This document shows positions 11,770-16,455 of a stretch of DNA of 16,455 nt, piece by piece. Where the stretch lies: positions 1 through 16,455 of the forward strand of contig NZ_CALEJS010000020.1 in the NCBI RefSeq assembly GCF_937898475.1, written 5' to 3'. The first letter of the stretch is position 1. Every line of letters begins with the position of its first letter. The position numbers and the translations under genes were made by a program. This DNA is from an uncultured Chitinophaga sp. Its GTDB lineage: Bacteria > Bacteroidota > Bacteroidia > Chitinophagales > Chitinophagaceae. The notes beneath the pieces were generated by a model. The model did not search any database. It was given only the letters and a program-made list of their open reading frames with translations, and was not told the origin of the DNA.

Positions 11770-12123
11770 TTATTTAAGTGTTCGGGCCAAATCAAAGGTT
11801 TTCTTGTCGATTGTAAGCGAATTTTCATAGTGTTCAATGAGGAATTGTACACCCGAAGCATCTGAAGCAAACCCAAGAGACTTGTTTAAGTGCATGTAGC
11901 CGCGCTTCAGCTCTTCGCCGAGGTAAATCATGGTTTCCTGCTGCTTCTGCTTCTCCAGCTGTCGTTGCTCGTCCTGTTCACGTTTTAGCTGCTCATTATC
12001 GTTATAGTACCGGATTAACTTTTCAATCACTTCGTAATGTGTACCGGCTCGTAGCGTGCCTTTCATTTCCTCGACGGCTTCTTTCAATTCAATCGGTACC
12101 TGTATCGGTGTTCTTGATGACAT
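11770..12123 (-). CDS. Ribbon-helix-helix-type DNA-binding protein, possible GTATAC-array regulator
   Basis: A 117-residue protein. Residues 4-40 (RTPIQVPIELKEAVEEM, then GTHYEVIEKLIRYY) fit a CopG/Arc-type strand-helix-helix. A charged helical linker follows (QLKREQDEQRQLEKQKQQ), and the C-terminal part (LGFASDASGVQFLIEHY) could be a second helical unit. The ATG at 12123 has AGGAGG 7 bases upstream, and GTATAC array C ends directly before that site. RHH proteins often bind arrays of short sites on one DNA face and repress their own genes. This makes the protein the leading candidate to bind arrays A, B and C, by inference only. Confidence 0.7.
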   Translation of the reverse strand: MSSRTPIQVPIELKEAVEEMKGTLRAGTHYEVIEKLIRYYNDNEQLKREQDEQRQLEKQKQQETMIYLGEELKRGYMHLNKSLGFASDASGVQFLIEHYENSLTIDKKTFDLARTLK

Positions 12124-12136
12124 TTCATTGCCTCCT

Positions 12137-12285
12137 GTATACGTTTTTCAGCTGCAGCTGTCGGATCCCAATGCTTATCTGTATACAAAAACGCAGCTGC
12201 CGGCGCTTCCTGGTCTTCATTTTTGTATACATTTTCTTCAGGCGCCGGCGCAGATCCGCGCTGCAGCTCCCAGGTATCTGTATAC
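12137..12285. repeat. GTATAC array C (4 sites, spacing 44-44-55)
   Basis: GTATAC lies at 12137-12142, 12181-12186, 12225-12230 and 12280-12285. Spacing from the downstream gene outward is 44, 44, 55, the same order as array A. GC-rich intervals contain dyads such as CAGCTGCAGCTG (12149-12160), GCGCCGGCGC (about 12242-12251) and GCGC-AGATCC-GCGC centred on the last interval. The array fills the gap between a stop codon (12287) and the AGGAGG of the RHH gene. Confidence 0.86.
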
Positions 12286-12286
12286 A

Positions 12287-12505
12287 TTATATAATCAGGG
12301 GTTTGCTTATAACTCGAGCTTCAAACTTCTCGAACAAATCATCTTCAGGCTTTTCAAATATTCCTGCATCGTTTTCTTGTTCATTGAGGGGGATTATCTC
12401 CATATATCCCCGGCTTTCAAGAGCGGTCTTGGCTGCATCATAGCTAATTGCAAACTCATCATCTGTGAAATAGGCTCTATGTTGGATTATAAAAATTTTA
12501 CTCAT
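12287..12505 (-). CDS. Hypothetical 72-aa acidic protein
   Basis: A soluble, acidic 72-residue protein beginning MSKIFIIQHRAYFTDDEFAI, possibly a compact alpha/beta fold. No family recognised. The ATG at 12505 overlaps the stop of the lipoprotein gene (ATGA), so the two are coupled. Its stop lies one base from the last GTATAC site of array C. Function unknown. Confidence 0.65.
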   Translation of the reverse strand: MSKIFIIQHRAYFTDDEFAISYDAAKTALESRGYMEIIPLNEQENDAGIFEKPEDDLFEKFEARVISKPLII

Positions 12506-12801
12506 TGTTTGTCCTCACTTTCTTGTGTATCTCTGCACATTGGAGTGCCTTGCGAGTTAAGCCTTGGGGTAAATGGAGTATTGCTTGACATGGCTAGATA
12601 CTGGCAGCCTGTCTCTTTATCATAGAGAACCCATCCCAATTCATCATGTCCTAGATATTCTGTTGTGAAGTTACCTTCCAGTGGGCTTTTTTTCGAAAAT
12701 GTGAAGGCTCCTTCTACTAGGCTATTATCGTCCGCCGCCGAACAAGACGTTAGTAAAAGAAATGCAGATAATATTGCTATAGTGGGCAGCCATCTTTTCA
12801 A
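12502..12801 (-). CDS. Lipoprotein with DUF6440-like domain
   Basis: A 99-residue protein with a lipoprotein signal (MKRWLPTIAILSAFLLLTSC, lipobox LLTSC near residues 17-20). The mature part contains VLYDKETGCQYLAMSSN, then FTPRLNSQGTP, which resembles the DUF6440 pattern of Bacillota proteins. It would be anchored on the outer face of the membrane. TTG at 12801 is preferred, with GGAGG 9 bases upstream; TTG at 12810 is too close. A surface lipoprotein on a phage-plasmid could act in superinfection exclusion, which is speculation. Confidence 0.68.
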   Translation of the reverse strand: MKRWLPTIAILSAFLLLTSCSAADDNSLVEGAFTFSKKSPLEGNFTTEYLGHDELGWVLYDKETGCQYLAMSSNTPFTPRLNSQGTPMCRDTQESEDKQ

Positions 12802-13005
12802 GACTTTCAACCTCCGTATTCCTTCAAATTAGGTCAAAATAGGCGATTTTGCTTCCGTGGAACAATTGCAAAAAAATCGTTATTTTATGACATTAATTAT
12901 TCATAGCCTTGTTCCGTTTTCTCCGGATTGCTTCGACTAGCTCCGATTTTCATTTTTCGGAGCGCCGGACATTTGCACAAAATAATGTATTTGATACATA
13001 TGTCC
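12802..13005. promoter_or_regulatory. Intergenic region upstream of the lipoprotein gene
   Basis: AT-rich, no gene seen. It contains an inverted repeat GGAACAA/TTGTTCC (about 12859 and 12910) and a weak minus-strand promoter TTGTTC-18-TATTTT (about 12865-12835) facing the lipoprotein gene. Confidence 0.35.
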
Positions 13006-13173
13006 TCATTTTGCGAATACTTTGTCAAAGTAAAAAACCGAATTTAGTATAACCACTATAAGCCCCGCCAGAAAAAACCAATTAGAATAATACTTCATAC
13101 CATAAGCCGTTATACAGAAGGTAATAAGCTGGAAATAGACAAAGAGGAAATGTTTTAACTGACCAATTTTCAT
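13006..13173 (-). CDS. Two-span small membrane protein, 55 aa
   Basis: Begins MKIGQLKHFLFVYFQLITFC, with two aromatic-rich hydrophobic segments (about 8-25 and 32-48) around a short turn and a C-terminal FDKVFAK. AAGGAG lies 8 bases before the ATG at 13173 and overlaps the stop of the upstream gene, so the two are coupled. Family unknown; AT-rich compared with the virion genes. Confidence 0.68.
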   Translation of the reverse strand: MKIGQLKHFLFVYFQLITFCITAYGMKYYSNWFFLAGLIVVILNSVFYFDKVFAK

Positions 13174-13178
13174 GCTGT

Positions 13179-13541
13179 TCACTCCTTCCTTAAACTCTCC
13201 AGCTCAAACGAATAGCCCTCAATAGCACCCTCATGTCCATAAAAACTAATCCGCTGCCCTTTCTTCAAATCCTTAATATTTACTGCTTCATCATACGCTT
13301 TTCCGCCAATAACCAGCTGATACGTTTTGATATCGCCAAAAATTCCTTGCTTTACATGCACCTGAACAGACTCAACAAGACCAACACCCTCAAAATACGA
13401 AGCTTTATACGCACGTTGTTTAGCGTTCTCTTGCTTTACAGCAAACACAGTAAATATGATACCGCCAAGTAAAATCAAAGTAAGTATAACGTTCAATGCC
13501 TTATTCCAGGCCCAAATAGTCTCCTTATCAGCTTGTTCCAT
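13179..13541 (-). CDS. Membrane-anchored protein with external beta domain
   Basis: A 120-residue protein with a polar N-terminus, one membrane span (about 15-36) and an outside domain with strand-like patterns (VGLVESVQVHVKQGIFGD, then YQLVIGGKAYDEAV and KGQRISFYGHEGAIEGYSF). This is reminiscent of small OB-like barrels, but no family is recognised. The ATG at 13541 follows GAAGGAG. With the 55-residue protein and the lipoprotein it forms an envelope-protein cluster outside the virion operon, possibly affecting host surface or exclusion. Confidence 0.68.
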   Translation of the reverse strand: MEQADKETIWAWNKALNVILTLILLGGIIFTVFAVKQENAKQRAYKASYFEGVGLVESVQVHVKQGIFGDIKTYQLVIGGKAYDEAVNIKDLKKGQRISFYGHEGAIEGYSFELESLRKE

Positions 13542-13593
13542 TCACAAAGACTCCTTCAAAATATGATATAACATCAAAAGAAAATAATCTCCT

Positions 13594-13728
13594 TCATCTC
13601 GATTCCTTCGCAACAGCCGATTTCAACTCTCTAGCTGCCTGTTTAAGCTTCTTTGTTGTTTCGGACAGCTGGGCCGCCTTTTGATTAAATTCTTCCAGCG
13701 CTTTTGTAAACTTCGGCAGCTTATTCAT
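13594..13728 (-). CDS. Small coiled-coil-like protein, 44 aa
   Basis: Reads MNKLPKFTKALEEFNQKAAQ and continues to KESR; a single, lysine-rich amphipathic helix with heptad-like spacing of L, F and A. The ATG at 13728 overlaps the stop of the 53-residue gene. It may pair with the long coiled coil of the KfrA-like protein in the same operon, or may simply be a small membrane-surface helix. Confidence 0.6.
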   Translation of the reverse strand: MNKLPKFTKALEEFNQKAAQLSETTKKLKQAARELKSAVAKESR

Positions 13729-13886
13729 TTCTGATACCTGCCGAACTCCTTATACCAGCCCTTTGACGGCCGGAGATCTTCAGGCAGGTTTTTATATTTC
13801 CTCTTATAACCCAGCTCATCAGCCAACCAATTCGAAATCATTGCAAGTGCTCCCATTCCCATGAAAACATAAAAGAACCAATACAC
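13725..13886 (-). CDS. Small membrane protein, 53 aa, GTG start
   Basis: Begins MYWFFYVFMGMGALAMISNW (one N-terminal span, about 2-21), followed by a basic, tyrosine-rich tail with LPEDLRPSKGWYKEFGR. GTG at 13886 has GGGAGG about 9 bases upstream. It overlaps the next gene at its stop. Family unknown. Confidence 0.65.
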   Translation of the reverse strand: MYWFFYVFMGMGALAMISNWLADELGYKRKYKNLPEDLRPSKGWYKEFGRYQK

Positions 13887-13928
13887 TGTTGTTATGCCTC
13901 CCTTTTGCCTTTCTGACTTGAAAAAACT

Positions 13929-14012
13929 TCATTCAGAGTCTTTCCTCGCAAGTAGCCAAAACAGACCGATCGCCAAGAGATACCCAAATCCCCACTCTAT
14001 AAATCCAATCAA
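13929..14012 (-). CDS. Tiny membrane peptide, 27 aa, TTG start
   Basis: Reads MIGFIEWGFGYLLAIGLFWL then LARKDSE: a single span with a charged end. TTG at 14012 overlaps the stop of the KfrA-like gene and has GAGG 7 bases upstream. Such peptides are easily missed; it resembles small membrane peptides of phages and plasmids, but function is unknown. Confidence 0.52.
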   Translation of the reverse strand: MIGFIEWGFGYLLAIGLFWLLARKDSE

Positions 14013-14977
14013 TTTTCAACCTCTTTCTGGCGGCGTGCATTAGTTGCAGGTTGCTTCAAGCTAGCTGATAGCTTATCGAACATGCTGGCCTGTTGCTCTA
14101 ATTGCTTCCGCAACGCTTCAATCTCTCCTTGCATTTGCCCCGATTTCACCTTTTCTTCTGTAAGAGCAGCCAACGCTTGCCGTTCCCTTTCAATGGCCAT
14201 TTCTTTATCTTCCTTATGCGCCTGGACGCTATCACGCAGGTTTTCTTGCTTCAGTTCCAGTTTGTCTATGAGAGCTTTCAGTTGATCCACTTCGCGGATC
14301 GCGGCGGCCTTGGCCGTCTTTAGCTCATCGGTCTTTGACCGTTCATTCTCCAATTCCGCCTCTAAACGGCTGCCGCTTAACCGTTCGTTCTCAATCTCCA
14401 GGCGTTGCCGCTGAACTTCTTCTTCAAGCTCAAGCTTGCGCTTAGTTATGTCATCTAATCGTTCTTGCGTTCGACCACTTGACTCGAGTAAATCCGATAT
14501 TGTGTGCTCAGCTTCACTAAATAGACCTTTTACGTTCGTATGCGCTAACTGCTCTTGAGTGAGTAAAACACCGGTCTCATAAGCCTGTCCCTGCGCTTCT
14601 GTTACGTCCAGAAGCGCCTTATCCAGCTTTTCGGTCACCTGGTCGGCATAGGCTGCCATTTCTTGTATTTGATCCTCAATTGCCGCCCGTTCCACAGCCA
14701 GCTCCGCGCGATCCTCCGCGAGTCCATCCTCAGCCTGTTTGATTGCAACTGCCCACGTTTCATTCCCAAAGGCCATTAGCCGGTCAAGGATGGTTTGTGG
14801 CGCAGCTTGGACGGAGTCAGCCTTTTTCTTTTCCAAGCGCCATTCACGCATGTAATTGTTAAGCGTTGTAAAGCTACCCGCACCGAGAATATCGCGTATT
14901 GCCGTTACCGTCGGTGCCTTTCCTTCCGCGGCAAGCGCCGTTGCCGTCGCGAATACCTGTTCTTTCGTGATTTTCAT
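14009..14977 (-). CDS. kfrA: KfrA-like DNA-binding coiled-coil protein
   Basis: A 322-residue protein. Residues 1-46 (ITKEQVFATATALAAEGKAP, then IRDILGAGSFTTLNNYMREW) match the KfrA N-terminal DNA-binding domain. The rest is one long charged alpha-helical coiled coil (about 60-310), very rich in E, K, Q, L and A. In plasmid RK2, KfrA represses its own gene and aids stable inheritance. The ATG at 14977 has AAGGAGG upstream. Its promoter region carries two exact 16-bp TTACATTACTACATTA repeats, likely its operator. It is a plasmid-maintenance trait not expected in a simple filamentous phage. Confidence 0.8.
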   Translation of the reverse strand: MKITKEQVFATATALAAEGKAPTVTAIRDILGAGSFTTLNNYMREWRLEKKKADSVQAAPQTILDRLMAFGNETWAVAIKQAEDGLAEDRAELAVERAAIEDQIQEMAAYADQVTEKLDKALLDVTEAQGQAYETGVLLTQEQLAHTNVKGLFSEAEHTISDLLESSGRTQERLDDITKRKLELEEEVQRQRLEIENERLSGSRLEAELENERSKTDELKTAKAAAIREVDQLKALIDKLELKQENLRDSVQAHKEDKEMAIERERQALAALTEEKVKSGQMQGEIEALRKQLEQQASMFDKLSASLKQPATNARRQKEVEN

Positions 14978-15012
14978 TCGTTTTTGCCTCCTTAGTTCGT
15001 CTTCCTGCTTCT

Positions 15013-15042
15013 ATTATATCACACCGCATACGATAATGTAAA
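15013..15042 (-). promoter_or_regulatory. Promoter of the KfrA-like operon (TTTACA-18-TATAAT)
   Basis: On the minus strand, TTTACA (15042-15037), an 18-bp spacer and TATAAT (15018-15013) preceded by TG, an extended -10. Start near 15006. Two 16-bp repeats abut the -35. Confidence 0.75.
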
Positions 15043-15046
15043 CACT

Positions 15047-15116
15047 TTACATTACTACATTATGTTACATTACTACATTACACAACATTACATTTCCAGT
15101 AATCCGGTCATGACCG
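15047..15116. repeat. Operator/iteron region upstream of the KfrA-like gene
   Basis: TTACATTACTACATTA occurs exactly at 15047-15062 and 15065-15080, 18 bp apart, followed by ACATTACAT and then the palindrome CGGTCATGACCG (15105-15116) with CTTTTCT after it. The same combination occurs at 136-275, so the two loci share binding sites. KfrA-like and MerR-like proteins are the obvious candidate binders. Confidence 0.75.
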
Positions 15117-15131
15117 CTTTTCTGCGGCAAG

Positions 15132-15653
15132 CTATTTCAGCCCCCACCAGCGCTTCTTTTTCTGATGCTCCTGTTCCTTCTCTGCGGCCCTGATCTCAAG
15201 TTGTGCCCTGGTACGTGCTTCCCGACTTTCCGTAATGTATTCCGTAATCAGTTTGTCGCGGGCCTGATCGCGGAGCTCTCGCTGCTCGAGCTGATGAAGG
15301 AGCAGCCGGTTAAATTCTTCCTGCCGCTGTTGGTATTCAAGCAGCTGCGCGATATGGGCCCTCAGCTCCGCAACCTCGTCCGGCGCAGTCGGCAAATTCA
15401 CAACCGGTTCGGCGGCGGCTGCCAGTTCCCCACCAGACAAATAATTTTTGATCTGCCGTGTCGAATAGCCCTGCTGACGATGCAGCCGCTGGATGGTTCG
15501 CAACACTTCCATAGCTTCCGGCGGATATAGGTTGTAATTATTCTTCTCGCCCTTGATAAGCGACAAATACTGCTTGAAATACCGCGTCCAGTTCCGTATG
15601 ACGTGAGCCGTCTCATTTAGTTCGCTTGCGACCTCATTTACTTTAAGTTCCAT
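15132..15653 (-). CDS. MerR-type HTH protein with coiled coil (RacA-like)
   Basis: A 173-residue protein. Residues 1-70 form a MerR-like winged helix (KVNEVASELNETAHVIRNWT, later YPPEAMEVLRTIQRLHRQQG and STRQIKNYLSGG). A linker and coiled coil (about 90-165, EFNRLLLHQLEQRELRDQ) follow, ending in a basic/aromatic tail KKKRWWGLK. The layout is that of RacA and of MerR-like plasmid proteins of Bacillota that anchor or partition DNA, possibly with a membrane-contacting tail. The ATG at 15653 follows GAGGGGTG. It is flanked by the CGGTC palindrome region on one side and about 740 bp of noncoding DNA on the other. Confidence 0.75.
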   Translation of the reverse strand: MELKVNEVASELNETAHVIRNWTRYFKQYLSLIKGEKNNYNLYPPEAMEVLRTIQRLHRQQGYSTRQIKNYLSGGELAAAAEPVVNLPTAPDEVAELRAHIAQLLEYQQRQEEFNRLLLHQLEQRELRDQARDKLITEYITESREARTRAQLEIRAAEKEQEHQKKKRWWGLK

Positions 15654-16400
15654 GCTTTCACCCCTCAGAATAGTGGTTTAGTAATCACTTTTATTCAGCA
15701 TTTTACTTATGTTCGATCTTATCGGCTGTATCTCCTTGCTACGTGCTACCTGCCACGTTTGCCTCCGCTTTCGCTCCGGTTCCGCTCAGATCGCAGAACA
15801 TTGATGGACAACGAAGATCACGTTGCCCACAATCTTCTACGATCTAACCGGCTGTGTTCTCCTGTTTCATCGGCTTCGCCGGTTGTCGTTCCTTCATTTT
15901 TCGTTTTTTTCTTCATTTCAGCGCTTGACGCGCCAGCTGGAAACCTTCACGCTGATCGGGTTGGGTTCAGGCTCCAAGAGCATAGACCACCTACCTGCGC
16001 TCACAAAATAAAGATTGCGAGCGCAAATAAGTGGTCATTCATGCGTTTACGCCGCGTAGGGCGGGACGAGTATCCTTGTCACATCCATACCCGAACGAAC
16101 AGCTGCTATGCTGTGCGCTGCCTTTTGCTACGTAAAGCCAATCCTACGTAATTTGCAGCGCCCTCCCCGTCTTGCGACGGCTTGGCTACCTCCGAACCGA
16201 TTAACGGCGTTCTCCCGATAGGCTGGCGATCAGCGCGGGTATGGTTACGCCTTAACGATCGTTACGCTGATTTTACTGCAACCGGCTCAGCTGACCCTTA
16301 CTTAGTTTAACGTGTTGTTCCTGCTCCCCACGACTTGCTTATTTGGTTTTAAGCAATAAGAAAGTAAGCCCTCGAATGGCCATTTTTCAAAAATGGTTCG
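15654..16400. other. Noncoding, hairpin-rich region (possible ssDNA origin or packaging region)
   Basis: No convincing gene on either strand; a 130-codon plus-strand frame (15759-16151) has no ribosome site and random-looking composition. Structures seen: CGGC-TTC-GCCG near 15870; GCGCTGC (16115-16121) pairing with GCAGCGC (16155-16161) around two CTACGTAA copies; CCGTC-TTGC-GACGG near 16167-16180; palindrome TAACGATCGTTA near 16253-16264; CCATTTTT-C-AAAAATGG (16380-16396). CAATAAGAAA (16354-16363) pairs across the circle junction with TTTCTTATTG (9-18). A run of hairpins ending in the 23-bp one suggests replication or packaging signals. Confidence 0.55.
16354..16396. repeat. Nested inverted repeats spanning the circle junction
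   Basis: CAATAAGAAA (16354-16363) is the reverse complement of bases 9-18 (equal to 16409-16418) and encloses CCATTTTT-C-AAAAATGG (16380-16396). GATACAT (21-27) can pair with ATGTATC (42-48), competing with the adjacent 23-bp hairpin. These form a chain of three hairpins at the junction. Confidence 0.65.
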
Positions 16401-16455
16401 GAGCATTGTTTCTTATTGAAGATACATGCCTGTAGTTAGTTATGTATCAAGACCG

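Noticed and set aside
12084..12287. A 67-codon minus-strand frame across array C
   Set aside because: 44-bp spacing is not a multiple of three, so repeats fall in different frames; it overlaps the RHH gene start and has no good ribosome site.
13562..13593. A 10-codon frame (MLYHILKESL) before the 120-aa gene
   Set aside because: Ribosome site is too far away and the frame is too short to support.
15019..15046. A dif-like XerCD site around ATAATGTAAAC
   Set aside because: One half resembles a dif arm but the other half does not match; the sequence is better explained as the -35 and spacer of the KfrA-like promoter.
15759..16151. A 130-codon plus-strand reading frame in the large noncoding region
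   Set aside because: No ribosome binding site, odd composition (many C, R, H and S), no recognisable domain, and the stretch is full of inverted repeats.

Overview
Kind of molecule. Bases 1-55 recur exactly as 16401-16455, so the window is almost certainly one complete circular replicon of 16,400 bp opened at an arbitrary point. Strong AAGGAGG-type ribosome binding sites, TTGACA/TATAAT-type promoters, use of GTG and TTG starts and Gram-positive signal peptides suggest a Bacillota host. A Paenibacillus-like host is a guess. No integrase, transposase, relaxase, resistance gene or rRNA/tRNA gene was seen. The gene content suggests a filamentous (inovirus-like) phage maintained as a plasmid.

Layout. 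Nearly all genes are on the minus strand, so the map reads from high to low coordinates. (1) 15653-13594: a MerR-like coiled-coil protein and a KfrA-like protein, i.e. plasmid-maintenance type genes, then tiny membrane or helical genes. (2) 13541-11512: membrane and lipoprotein genes and two ribbon-helix-helix type regulators. (3) 11511-10846: a long structured noncoding leader with a candidate antisense RNA and a terminator just before the virion operon. (4) 10788-3359: tightly overlapping virion-like genes. These are five tiny membrane proteins, a pVIII-like major coat precursor, a terminator, a secreted FN3 protein, an 812-aa FN3 protein with a membrane anchor and very basic tail, pVI-like membrane proteins and several small genes. 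(5) 2952-3364 (plus strand): a small protein and an HTH segment possibly joined by a -1 frameshift. (6) 2681-1489: a Zot/pI-like ATPase and two unknown genes. (7) 1472-1192: a leader with an antisense RNA and attenuator controlling (8) a TOPRIM / Spo11-like (Topo mini-A-like) protein at 1192-299, the best candidate replication initiator. (9) 1-298 and 15654-16400: hairpin- and repeat-rich noncoding DNA, candidate origin, partition or packaging region.

How it may work together. The order small coat proteins - major coat - terminator - adsorption-like proteins - pVI-like - pI/Zot - Rep resembles Ff-type filamentous phages, but the size, FN3 surface proteins, type IIB topoisomerase-like Rep and KfrA/MerR genes differ. 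Two features stand out. First, eleven copies of a GTATAC palindrome form three arrays with the same 44-44-(55) bp spacing, each just upstream of the ribosome binding site of a minus-strand gene. Second, two antisense-RNA-plus-attenuator modules of the same geometry sit in front of the rep gene and the coat operon. Both are inferences from sequence and need experimental or comparative tests.
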